DNA of 64,000 nt. Source: Setoptus koraiensis (lineage: Eukaryota; Arthropoda). The notes beneath the pieces were generated by a model, which saw nothing but the letters and a program-made list of their open reading frames with translations, had not been told where the DNA came from and searched no databases. Each line of letters begins with the position of its first letter. The stretch's first letter is position 1. The DNA is taken from NCBI GenBank assembly GCA_048013815.1, contig CM106586.1:16306001-16370000 (forward strand), written 5' to 3'. The position numbers were made by a program, and so were the translations under genes. Positions 45,001 to 55,000 of the stretch are shown here, in pieces.

Positions 45001-46180
45001 TGTCAAAGAACTTGTCGCTGACGGTCACTAGAGTAACCTGTGAGGCCAACGCGTACGAGAACCATTCCTCGAAATACTCGCCCTCTGACGTCTCTTGTTT
45101 CTCCTCCGAGACACTATTATCATTGTCATTGATCTCATCACTGTCATGCTTGCTTGTATTGTTGCCAAAATCGTAAGCCGTGTACTCAATAGCGTAATGT
45201 CTTGTGCCAGAAAGATTGATTTCACGCAATAAGTTTGGAAATGGCTTCTGGTATCTAGTCTCAGAGCGGCATATCTTCAATTGACGCGTTATCATTTTAA
45301 CAATATCCGGCTCTATGCTAGTGTCGTACTCTTTCACGTCTATTACAGTGGTTATGTCCACTTCTCGTATGTCTGGTACCACTCTTATTTTGGTGTGCTC
45401 ATAATGAGATCGCCTAGTGACATACATGTTCTTTAGTGTCGATTTACTCACCGGAACAGCGTTTGTTTCGTCCATTAGTTCGCCCTTCTTGAACAAAGCG
45501 GCCACTTGTGCGCCATCCTTGTCACCTTTCCACCTGTTGGAATCTGGGAATGGCGAATTCTTACCAACTTCATCTGATTGCACTCGATTTTTCATCAAAT
45601 TTAACCATATTGCACCAACACCAAATATCGTCGTGTCTATCTGAGTTATCTTGCCGCGACGTTGAACATTCTTGTAGGTGTAACCAAATTGCCATGGATA
45701 TGTTGTTTTGTGATCGTGTCTGACATCGAGAAGACATTCATCCATATCGTCTTCGTTTTTTTTAACTATGTAAGCCTTATTGTATGCCCCATCAGTGATA
45801 TAAGCAAACGATTCCTCAGAGGAATCAATTTTTCTCTTGTGTAGACTGTACGATACACCCTTGACGAAAGAGAACCATTCTTCTACCTGATACGGTTTGC
45901 CATTTGTGTTGTGCCCATTAATTTGGCTTGTTTGCAAACTTTTGAAATGAAACCAGTCGGAATTTTTGTCCAATTGAGCATAGAAGTCCGGCACATCTAT
46001 TGGTGTGAAATCTGTTTCCTTTGCATTTCTGCCTCCCAGTTTTGCTTTGTTGCTGCTGGTAGTTTCAATAGTGTCATCACCACTAACTGTAAGGCCTAGA
46101 GAGGCCAGAACCGCCAAACTAGCGAGAAAATTGATCAACTTTACCCTGCCCATCTCTTGAGAACAAATATCAAAAAACAA
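39038..46180 (-). CDS. Giant six-module secreted/membrane-anchored protein with Apple-like Cys units (LolA-like?)
   Basis: Intronless 2,380-residue frame. The second Met (46153) starts a good signal peptide (MGRVKLINFLASLAVLASLG). Six modules of about 240-290 residues follow, near 62-303, 310-597, 672-928, 958-1203, 1212-1477 and 1483-1725. Each has one central Cys (DEC, QTC, GEC, NRC, HQC, GQC). Most then have an (F/Y)GxxAxxW/L-like strand (FGVGAIWL, SGLGALLI, FGVGALLI, FGLAAIW, YGAASLW). Each ends in a terminal Cys, four as LP(Q/L/I)xxC-like. A poly-Asp/Glu linker lies at 617-670. Four Cys-rich Apple/PAN-like units lie near 1805-2260 and a membrane helix near 2345-2367 with a short basic tail. 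It recalls uncharacterised chelicerate proteins annotated as LolA-like, from memory only. Function unknown; lipid binding is a guess. Confidence 0.8.
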   Translation of the reverse strand: MFFDICSQEMGRVKLINFLASLAVLASLGLTVSGDDTIETTSSNKAKLGGRNAKETDFTPIDVPDFYAQLDKNSDWFHFKSLQTSQINGHNTNGKPYQVEEWFSFVKGVSYSLHKRKIDSSEESFAYITDGAYNKAYIVKKNEDDMDECLLDVRHDHKTTYPWQFGYTYKNVQRRGKITQIDTTIFGVGAIWLNLMKNRVQSDEVGKNSPFPDSNRWKGDKDGAQVAALFKKGELMDETNAVPVSKSTLKNMYVTRRSHYEHTKIRVVPDIREVDITTVIDVKEYDTSIEPDIVKMITRQLKICRSETRYQKPFPNLLREINLSGTRHYAIEYTAYDFGNNTSKHDSDEINDNDNSVSEEKQETSEGEYFEEWFSYALASQVTLVTVSDKFFDTYYSLFVNGEHYHLRHKWLTRTGSTEQTCTKGRVPFDKWHGNSLFRRRIFFRNGDKEIAGILSGLGALLINVAHADHKQFRINPKRIATKNHDGTAGKHLEEWIFTDRKSNQRFHFYFELKQTEGAPRHSHQTYRAHIEDLTQVIVSSLRAPIEYQPGDGDEDGNDNTRDDGVYEVVRRYDIMAIKTDVDSEQDLMIFKLPQTCYDIDNDNSTPKPRPRPHYPDDEDDDDDDDDDDQKIDNHQKEDEEEEDYEDSNTGQHDSDEENYNDYSDDEIELETPFPDFVELLDFNPEYKIETVIAGKVSHNSDEYKDVIKLVEYVSFDRSMARYDIDIIDGGKGAKKQRAKRFYVNYKSELIFNYIEGTKQQPKGECQVVQSVEPWLRLLSSEFEYEKQLDDTKATVVSDKLKLFGVGALLIEASLSEYVQYVHSYEDEDEDAVDHDKQQYQHDRVYSWVMHEGVPDLLFRFDFKLGHVEAATEEPKRLIPQSVLIETDHTYAFDSTKYRSLRLTPNIVRLNERETDARPPVFSLPLTCRQAAEIYISQLGKDMKLDEEKRAEQLRMRADFPRFDTFFPEDYSYTFEYDITFVKGFSKTNQKHIREMHDRLKRRGRIDVETKQGTASYFIVNSRNRGEEDKTIGKYACNEALNRCKIIEEFEDENILSLWTMVRKQQQQSTAQEGKSAKGEDTLFGLAAIWKQASELISKGNSYNKQAKIYPYFDEFGNKRAHFLWVLGMRDANNKNSLVNVIHFTFDSGIDSRTGSWSPMKLYSIDMMPLAGVLAGVHHIQIMIKYSDATIANNDLLNLPQSCMQLIENGARIKFPSLEEATLRPRSNSTMPIHMRSEVAFQLAHKASGKPVGDEPSIALVEVEEFVNFEYLIARSIKYNKNNSSRDLTYNWEIDRSPIANEQPIGMLIYGHHNELFEIQGHQCVLREDKSDILGFWFGQERVRNPRKLYYGAASLWALAYKEGISRKLQNRVDVFSDTDKTDKSHHWFDEQIWRIEPHTQPMGTDDGWYYDMYFRPASSGLAGQMDNDAHGMELERIQLYDQATNSDIAINVIKYEFDITDDQELQYLTLPIGSACQRSSLYKANGVKLYDSGLNNYDNFQMVFEASLTTLDKHGDGQTYKTHPFINGVLSRSPLAPDAVLQGPTILSARRKHTNGTISSTTTIWNGQPSSTRYDIDRQTGQCEIRKWSQANGPSIDFGNNLRLELDPYTLKLFISEYEGFQTINRYVQGSELTTVFELEYDLFKLSNEIEGPASIIKRFVGPGDTDDGGDYAEKLSYHTLTISVVIFETKARQEILAQFSMTIQEMNALDNRKLFEMADISACYSEQGQSVPISLEYRITPANEHDRQIVESNIDTVAKIALDHFIKIPHTHPLQFNNFNIMLSGPHTLLVRFNMLDKLLPHNYFDRLINSEMANNWRMQADSRLLANEQQCSRWCADVKCVAMTFCSDRSCTVIGEASFRNFQYETSKDSKHSDNWAQHNGPADGPDTLINTNCVTYYLNSVEEFLKIVGAQEMLDYLKATIDDAEAMNDLLVFKPLLPHGDKFKMLTFVPIRVSSDDSNDFEGLDEDNSVEQDAEHSLSVQMKMAYSVLHYNRCFQLDKLEEMNARNGRDDAKKKVIYDSRTLVTTIHMCEEFCLEKRCLMYSFDELFCIAIRETMVDVREIMQDGTVQRNWAIIAIRNYLNEYDSFANTQVPTSSMKQIASVELLECASLCRLTTSETTVSINSNEEDSVGSRCLSFDYCQPSPINDKLSKDARKGSVSEGNQCYLQNTHVILSNMDQSKLLVATPENSPGTDHNDASSWHCTHYSRSMLYDYIEIRGKSFADKLTSALVYRGMDSERCALVCSKNNHCQSFEYCYYHDRRPSHSCYIHENLPESAASAKQADGSSKKRDLNLITTAECSVFTLNYANSGSTYDQNSFNGNSIKQTAETTPNIVGTTFGGGAFKLICLCLVGLCTGLLIRIALDKWRSNERSSAP

Positions 46181-46655
46181 TTAATGGTAACGTAATTAGA
46201 AAATGTTGGATAAGTGCAACTCTTGCTCCAAAAGATAACGAGGACACTCAATAAAAAAACACACCAAATTTATTGCCCACACGCAAGCTACTAGGTACAT
46301 CATCTAAATCAAATCAGATAGCAGCTCTACCCTTGATCCAAATATTCCCACACATATCTGATCAGAGTAGATTGATCAGGTTCATGCCTAGAGGATAAAA
46401 CGTTTAAGTGAATTCGAAGGATCGCCAAACAGAACCGTTTAAAGTCGCGTTTTTTTATTTAAAAATTGAGATTTGCAACCTTTGCGCACAAACCAACTAT
46501 GGAAATTCATAAGTTATGATCTATATACAAAGTTGTACAAGTTTAGAAAATGTCGGCGAACATAATTTGATGTGATAAAAAGTTGCTTGAGATTAGCTCG
46601 AAAATGAGTTTTATTTCTTTGGAATCTAAGTAACCCATTTCTGTGAGGGCGACCT
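46181..46655. other. Intergenic region RFWD3 / giant modular gene
   Basis: 475 bp between the RFWD3 stop and the next start on the same strand, with the RFWD3 AATAAA (minus) at 46610-46615; otherwise nothing seen. Confidence 0.55.
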
Positions 46656-48326
46656 TTACACGAGGTCCCATCTGTGGATCGTTAGTCCTTTATCATTCAG
46701 AAGGAATAAAAAATGATTATTGTCCTCATTACTTAACATGGCGGTATCTCTAACTGTACATTTTGAGGGTATCGACTGGAAACATGATCCATCGAAAGAG
46801 TCGTACAGTTTAAGACCCCTCGAAACTTCGTCACTTGATGCTACCAAAACTTTGTCATCTACAGTTGGATGACAAAGTATTCTAGATTGACTCAGGTAGA
46901 GTGAATCACGGCTACCATTAAATGTTTTCACAGGTTTAACTTCAATCTGTTGAATATCAGATTCATTCTCCGATACTTTCTCTAGTGTTACAAGATTCTC
47001 AACGCAGTATGGGGACGAGGGAGAGGGACGGGTTGATATCAGTGCGTAGTTTGACTTTTTATGGTAATCAACAGTGCCCATGCGACCAGAAAACGGTAAC
47101 ATATGGGATGGGAGTATATTTTGCGAGGTATCTATGAAATTCTCCTCATAACTGGATGCTTGGGTAACTTCCAGAAATTGAGAGCCCTGATTGTCAGATA
47201 GCAGTAATCCTTTGAAGTTGCTATCATAGAAAGCCATGGACAAAAGTCTGCCATTTGCTAGTGGTGGTGTTTGATAGACATGTTCTGATGTGTTCCTCAT
47301 ATCGTATATCCGTACACAATTGCGTAAGCCAACATAAAACTGATGATTCCTTTCGGTGTTCCAAGACACACACCATGGTTCCTGGTTCACTTCGTACCTT
47401 TGGACAGTTGTGTTGTTTAACAAGGATGTGATCTTGATTTTCTTATCAGCGCTAGCAGTTAGAGCCATATCATTAGACCGATTTAGCTGAAATCCATTAA
47501 TAGGCTTGGCATGAAGTGGAATGAATTGATTGGCCATTGTATCTATAATAGAGTATTTTTTGATTCCATATTGGCCCAAAGCGCTTAGATTAACGGGAGA
47601 CGGTTGAGTAAATACCGCCAGACCCATGGAACTTGAGAGGGCGAGCGATTTGCATCCGCCGTTCGGGCATGACTCAAGCACACTAATTTGGTGAAATAGG
47701 CCCTTTGTGGCGATTTGCGGTGTCTCGTCCGTCGAGGAATAATCGACACTCATCGAATCCCTGGTGTCGTCGGTTGTAGTTGTGTCAACATGCTTGCCTG
47801 ATTGTTTAACAATGATCTCCTCGAATCTTTGTATTTTTCTATCACGGTCTATCACAGCGCTTTTCAATCTGTCGATATCTTCGTAGGCAACCTGTAGTTT
47901 TAATTTATAATGGTAGACCTGGTTTGTAACGTCTTTCCTTAGTTTCTTCTCGTTCTCCAATAGGCTCTTGAGCTCATTCAATTCTGTGCTATCAGAAGCT
48001 TTGATAGTCTTACACCAAAGGTCTCTGATGTCCGTCTTTCTGGCAGGTTTATTGCAATTGGGACACTTTGCACTGCTTCCTTGATCCTTGATCCATCTTT
48101 CGATACAGCTTCTACCATAGAGATGGCCACATTTTAGTGCGCATATCCTATGCTCTGTACCTATTGTCCATTGATCAAAACAAACCGTACAAGTGGTGCC
48201 GGCATCCTCATCATCGTCCGGTTGCTCTTGTGGCGGTGGCTCGTTGCTGGTTGTTTGCTGGGGCTCATCGTTGGTATTATCGTTGTCTTCTACATCTACA
48301 ACCTCCGATTCCGGTGGGCACATCAT
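46656..48326 (-). CDS. RFWD3: RFWD3 E3 ubiquitin ligase (RING-WD40)
   Basis: Intronless 556-residue protein. An acidic N-terminus leads to a RING at about residues 46-95 (CTVCFDQW, CALKCGHLYGRSCIERW, KCPNCNKPAR). A coiled coil follows at about 110-170, then a WD40-like propeller with NRSNDMALTASADKKIKITS, WCVSWNTERNHQFYVGL and VRIYDMRNTS. Order and motifs match RFWD3, which ubiquitylates RPA and RAD51 at stalled forks and in crosslink repair. The human protein has 774 residues; the difference is the N-terminus, where the long SQ/TQ-rich region phosphorylated by ATM/ATR is almost absent here (about 45 residues precede the RING). Confidence 0.92.
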   Translation of the reverse strand: MMCPPESEVVDVEDNDNTNDEPQQTTSNEPPPQEQPDDDEDAGTTCTVCFDQWTIGTEHRICALKCGHLYGRSCIERWIKDQGSSAKCPNCNKPARKTDIRDLWCKTIKASDSTELNELKSLLENEKKLRKDVTNQVYHYKLKLQVAYEDIDRLKSAVIDRDRKIQRFEEIIVKQSGKHVDTTTTDDTRDSMSVDYSSTDETPQIATKGLFHQISVLESCPNGGCKSLALSSSMGLAVFTQPSPVNLSALGQYGIKKYSIIDTMANQFIPLHAKPINGFQLNRSNDMALTASADKKIKITSLLNNTTVQRYEVNQEPWCVSWNTERNHQFYVGLRNCVRIYDMRNTSEHVYQTPPLANGRLLSMAFYDSNFKGLLLSDNQGSQFLEVTQASSYEENFIDTSQNILPSHMLPFSGRMGTVDYHKKSNYALISTRPSPSSPYCVENLVTLEKVSENESDIQQIEVKPVKTFNGSRDSLYLSQSRILCHPTVDDKVLVASSDEVSRGLKLYDSFDGSCFQSIPSKCTVRDTAMLSNEDNNHFLFLLNDKGLTIHRWDLV

Positions 48327-51300
48327 CAGTAGTGGCGAGACTGTGTTCGTTCATGAGTTGAATTGTATCGATAGATCCGAGTGTAAAAACTTGTGCATGT
48401 GTATACAAATATTTATAAGGATGTTGCTAAGTGTACATTAAATATGTTATAATACTACTGATTATGCTAACTAGCAAGTATATTCAAATAGATACCCTAG
48501 TGTCTCTATTATGAACAGAAAAAGACACGCCGAAACGATTGTGATTGGAAAACACATGATCAATGTACGAACGCAATGCATTACATTACAACGCTTTGCT
48601 TGCGCGCACCCGCCGATGCCCAGTGCAATACCCAGCGAACAAGAAAGGTACGATCGCATGGATGCTGTTGGGCGAGACGCGCCAATCGATTGCGAGTGGT
48701 CACTGTTGCGTCCATGCACCGTTAGATATTGAGTGTACATGTCATAGATAGGTCAGTTTGCATCATTTTATTACATCCCAAGGCGACTACTATCGATCAT
48801 TGGATCGATTACCTAGTTAGCCTAGATAACGATTAACATCTACACAACGGAATCTGTAACTGTGTTAGTACACAGACGTAAGCGGGCGGGAGCTGCAAAT
48901 GCCCATGACTGAAAAAAGAATTGTCTTGATTTCGGGCCAGCTAACCATGCAGACATTTTGTTAGGTCTAGCGGCGGCTATTTGAGCTTTGTTGGGTCTGG
49001 CCGGCCCGACTATTCTGTCAGTGGGAATCAATCGAATGTAGCGGCGGCCGATCGTTTTGTGCGGCGGGCCGAAAATAAACAACAATGGCTCTAGCGATAT
49101 CTGTCTAATCACCATGCCAGGGCAACAGAACAGAAGCAGCGCCCGAAGAGAAACTAGCACATCACATGATAATTATTCACTTTCATTTGGCACTCACTAG
49201 ATAATTAGATTCTGGCCAATATTTCCTAGGTTGATGCCGCTGCTGGCCGTGACGATTGGATGCGCTGGCCACAGATGATAGTTTGAGACAACGGCCACAG
49301 AGGGAGAGAGAGACAGCATTGTGAGCACTGGGCAAGTGTTATGGGAATGATAAAGCAGGAGCAACAACAACAAAAAACTTTGCTTGCTGTGGCTGCTGGC
49401 CAACGTGACTGGTAACAGCAGTAGTTGTGCCGCGGCACCAATGGTCCGGCAATGGTGTTGTTGTTGTTGTTGCCGGACACAACAAACAATGCAGCGAACC
49501 GATTGTAGCGGATTTCGGATTTATTTATCCTGTTTGTGTGTCAGCGGCAGTATTATCTTTTCGAGTGTGCATTGGTGGTGGTGGTGGTGGTGCTGGCGGT
49601 GGCGGTGGTGTTGCACGATGACGAGCATTGTGATTGTAGTGAGGACAAGCGTAAATAAAGCAAATATGTGCGCAGCAACGACCGAACGGACGAAGTGCCT
49701 GTGTGTGCGCCTTTGTGTACGAGCGATTCCATTGGACGGACAAGAAAGAAAACGTTTGTATCGGCCCTTTCTACAGTGCATCATCTTTTGTGCGCACATT
49801 GACATCATCTGCTGTGCATTCGGCTGTATCACTATGCACACTGGAGCGCTTCGAAACACGCCAGTTAGACACTTACTCGGTTGCAATTATACCGCATATA
49901 TTGTACTGCTGTATAATGACAATTGTTAAATTCACTAACTGAAAGCGATTCTCTCATCAAAACCATCTTTACATTGTACCTCTCACACTATTGTACTAAT
50001 GATATCGCCACATTTGTAACAACAACAACAATTTTGCACAATATTGCTGATTGGACGGGACAACAACTCAATAATTTTTCACACACACACACACAAACAA
50101 ACACTCACACAGGCAGACAGAGAGATCAGACGAATCGGGCGAAAGCGAGCTCGTTGGAACACGACAAATTGCAGTGAGACATAGAGACGGGCAGCAATAG
50201 TATAAATATAGATGGAAAAGCGACATGGAATCATGATGAGATCATTATCATTATCGATGTGACAGCCAAGACCGCTGCAATCATTTAGTAATACACACAC
50301 ACGCTGGCATCGCCACCTATTACATAACACACACCACTATATTAGTCTTTATCATCGACATCCACAGCTACAACTTGCCTATACTGGCTTATTTCCAGTT
50401 CGTATCAGTTCCCGTTTTCCACATTCTTTCTTATGCTTACCAAAGCATCACTTTGTTAAGCAACGAATAACTTGCATCTTACTATTATATGCACTTACAC
50501 TGCTTAACGCTGATGCTCATTCTAAACGGTATTTACACACACACACACACACACAAACTCGAATAGCACTTGACTTAGCGAGCCCAAGAAGCAACGACCT
50601 ATGAAGAAGCCCAACATTAACAACAACAACAACATCTGACTTAAAACCGCTAAGATACTCACTAACTTATTAACACAGTAACCACAACAGGCACTAGTTA
50701 CATCGGCCAGCTTCTCATATTCCGTCCGCACTAGCAGCTTGTTATAATAATAACCGTGCATTCATCAAGACTACTTATACACACATACACACACGTTTAT
50801 GAGAGTAGAAATTTATTTACTTGTTAGTATGTTTATAAATGCATCTTGTCAAGTAAAATTTCTATCCGCACACCACTGAGCTGAGACTAGGGGCAGCACC
50901 TTTGATTATAGTCATCACTGCTAACAAACTCCTCCTCGGTCCACATAGAAACTACTACCGCTATAATTGCTGTTGCTTTTGTTGCTCCAGCTGCTGCTGC
51001 CGCTGCCGTTGTTGTTGTTGCTAACTGCTGCTTCTACCCATGAGCCACCGAGTGTCTCGATAAGAGTATCAGGATCTCATGAGTCATGACCGACGAGCTT
51101 AGTCTCCCTCTGTGAATATACCATAATAATAGCTAGCTATCTATATGTTCTGTATGAATGCGTATGTGAGCAAAATATCATTATTATTATTATTATTATT
51201 ATTACTACTATTATTCGAAAATACCTTATAATGGTTGCTTTAACCAACAACAACAAAAAGCTCACAACGTAATCAAATATAATTTTATCCTCTCAACAAG

Positions 51301-52098
51301 CGAAAAATTTATTGTACAATCAATTATAATCATCAGCCACAGCAAGTCGGCCAGCCTCTAACCACCAACTCAGTATACGTTGCATGCGAAACACTGTATA
51401 CTTACATACAAGCCTAGCTCAACCTATTCCACGACAAGTAGCAAACAACATACTTGTGCATATGTTAAGCTTCTTTTCAGATCAATAATATTTATACAAA
51501 CATAATTTCCACACATCGACAGCTATAGAATGCATAGGTATATGCCTGACACTAGTAACTAAATTTTAGGACTTAACTGTAAAGCACTATTGCACCACTT
51601 ATTGCATTGTATTGAGAAGGCTCACAAATGAATTTTATAAAGAATCAAAATATATTATTTTATAATTGGTGATTGGAAGTCTGTCAAACAGTCTACAGTT
51701 TGACGAACTAGCAGACCTGGAGAGATATCAGTATTTGCTCAAGAGACTAATTCTATTTATTGATTCAATGGGAGGTCATTAGATAAACAAACTAACCTAC
51801 CATAGATCGAACACATTCGATATCATATTCACATCAATTGCTATTTACGTCAGAATTTATATATAGGAGACAGATCACATTACGATTGAATGGATAAACA
51901 ATAATCCACTCAAGTTTACATGAAGCCCATGAATTCTATTGGTACCAGAAGACTCTTCTACTAAGAAATTATTAGATTTGATATACACATCGGCATAGAT
52001 GTAATAATCTATCCTATGACGATATTATTCTGTGACCAACTGTTATTACAAAACAAGTATTGATAATAATTTTTCACCTCCGAAAGATTGAATTAGAG
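48327..52098. other. 3.8-kb non-coding region upstream of visible DIP2
   Basis: Rich in CA/GT, GGT, ATT and AAC simple repeats. I searched by eye for the DMAP1-binding N-terminal exon expected of DIP2 and found none. The region probably includes DIP2 intron or promoter and the RFWD3 5' flank. Frames such as 49384-49929 are repeat-driven. Confidence 0.5.
51179..51212. repeat. (ATT)n microsatellite
   Basis: About nine ATT triplets followed by ACT/ATT variants. Confidence 0.92.
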
Positions 52099-55000
52099 CC
52101 GGCACAATTACGTCGACAACAATATCAAACGGCTCCTCGCCATCCATAACGACACGCTCATCCAGCGATGAGTTCGGTAACCTTAGTGAAACAGCCTCCG
52201 TAGCTGGACATATTGCTGGCACGGTGAATGGGCGATGTAAAGTGTCCGCGAAAATACAACAGATTTTAAGTACTTTAAAGAGGCCAAAACGAAGACCCCT
52301 CCCAGAATTCTACATCGACGATGAATTAGATATAGAAAAGGCTGCCAATCAGCTCGATCCTAATGCCCCAAAACCAGAGGGCACTACTATGGTACCAGTG
52401 AATGGAGAGCAACTACGAGTACCTCCTGGTCTGCCAAAAACGCTCGAAGAAGCACTTCACCGCTACGGTACATCTACATTTAAAGCGCCTGCAATCACTG
52501 TGCTGGATACTACAGGGAAAAACAATGTTTCTATAACCTATGGCAAGTTCCTTAGCAGATCTAGAAAGATAGCCTACTGCTTACTAAACAAGATTGGCCA
52601 AAAAGGCGAAGTGAGGATACGACCGGGAGATAGAATAGCGCTCGTTTACCCGAACGATGAACCTATCTCATTCATGTGCGCTTTTTATGGCTGTATTATG
52701 GCGGGGATAGTCCCAGTGCCCATCGAGGTTCCAGTTACCAAGGATGATGCTGGCTCGCAACAGATAGGCTTCCTGCTGGGGACTTGTAATGTATCATATG
52801 CAATGACATCCGATACTTGCAAGAGTTTGCATAGAACATCGACAGGTGAAATAATGACATTCAAAGGATGGCCCGAATTAACTTGGTTGTCTTCAAGTAA
52901 TCTGAGTAAACCTCAAAAAGATTGGAATCCGCCGCCAAGAATATCAGAAGAGGGACCTGCTTATATAGAATACACTATCGACTCAAATGATGGATCAATG
53001 AAAGGTGTCACAGTTACACGAAACGCAATGATATCTCACTGTAGGGCATTATCAAATGCATGTAGTTATACCGAAGGCGAATGCATGATATGTGTATTGG
53101 ACTTCAAAAGGGAAGCTGGTCTTTGGCATGCAGTTCAAACTAGCGTACTCAATGGAATGCATGTGATATTTGTACCGTATGCATTGATGAAAATGAATCC
53201 TGCTTCATGGATGTTGACAGCGACAAAATTCAAAGCTAGTGTTTCTATATGTAAATCTAGAGATCTACATTGGGGACTATTGGCTACCAAGGACCACAAA
53301 GAGGTTAACCTCAGCTCTCTTCGACTTATACTGGTGGCTGATGGAGCAAACCCATGGTCACTATCTTCCTGTGATCAATTTCTAAGCGTTTTTCTCAACA
53401 AAGGCTTAAGGCCTGATGCAATTTGTCCTTGTGCAATGTCATCAGAGGCACAAACCGTCTCAATAAGACGACCCGGCCGGTCTGGGAGTGTATCTACAGG
53501 GCGCGGCATATTGTCCATGTCTGCCCTTAGTCATGGAGTAATCAGAGTAGACCAGGAGAATAGTGCTGCATCTTTAACATTGCAAGACTGTGGATTGATT
53601 TTACCTAATTCTACTGCTGCCGTAGTCAGAGCCAACAATACAACACAACTATGCAAAACTGACGAAGTTGGTGAAATCATACTTAGCTCTCAATCGACAG
53701 GATCCTTTTATTGGGGTTTACAGGGTCTCACAAATACTATGTTCAAAGAATCACCAAAAAACGACAGCAACCAACCTTTCAGTACTCAAAACTTTGTTCG
53801 GACTGGTCTTCTTGGTTTCATAGGGCCAGGCTCGTTAATATTTATTTGCGGAACTCGAGATGGTCTGATGCAAGTATCAGGTAGACGGCATAACACCGAC
53901 GATTTAATCGCTACTATTCTATCAGTTGAGCCAATGAAGTTTGTTTACAGAGGTAGAATTGCAGTATTTTCTATAAAAGTTCTCCGAGACGAAAGAATAT
54001 GTATATTCGCCGAGCAAAGGCCCGATTGTTCAGAGGAAGATTCATTTCAATGGATGTCGAGAGTTCTTCAAGCAGTTGATGGTATTCATCAAGTCGGGAT
54101 TTATTGTCTGGCATTAGTCCTCCCTAATCAGCTCCCAAAGACACCCCTTGGAGGAATACATTTATCTGAAGTACGAAGAAAATTCCTCGAAGGCACAATG
54201 CATCCAGCCAATGTATTAATGTGTCCTAATGCTACTGTAAACAATCTACCTAAAGAGCGCCAACTTACACATCACGATGTTGGACCCGCATCTATAATGG
54301 TTGGTAATATAGTTCAAGGTGTTCGTCTTGCCGTTGCAAGCGGTCCATCTTTGGGGACCTGCGAGGAGGATCTTGATCCAAACAATAGAAGTTACCAATA
54401 CATATCAGAAATACTCAGGTGTCGATCATTAGTCAATCCAGACCATGTTATTTATACTCTATTAAGTGCTAAGGGATCCGAAACCACTACACTCACATGT
54501 TCCCAACTTCACAAACGCGCCGAGCGAGTTGCATGTTTATTGTTAGAGAAAGCACGTTTAAATACTGGAGACCACGTGGCACTTATTTACCCCCCAGGTT
54601 TGGATTTAATTAGTGCATTCTATGGTTGCTTGTATATTGGCGTTGTTCCAGTTACAATTAGACCCCCCCATCCACACAACCTACACTCAACATTACCGAC
54701 AGTCAAAATGGTCGTTGACGTTTCTAAATCTGTTCTGGTGTTATCCACGGCTCCTGTGATTAAGTTACTCAAGTCTCGAGAAGCTGCCATGGTTATAGAT
54801 CTTAGAACATGGGTACCAATGATTGAAACAGATGAACTACCAAAAAAGAAACTAACCTCTATTCATCGTTATCCAACACCAGAAATGATTGCCTATTTAG
54901 ATTTCAGCGTCAGCACCATCGGTACACTTGCAGGTGTGAAAATATCTCATTTTGCAGTTACTTCACTATGCAAAAGTATGAAAATAGCTTGTGAGCTATA

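Noticed and set aside
49384-49929. 181-residue plus-strand frame
   Set aside because: Cys/Trp runs arise from TGT/GGT repeats; not a plausible protein and not a DIP2 exon.
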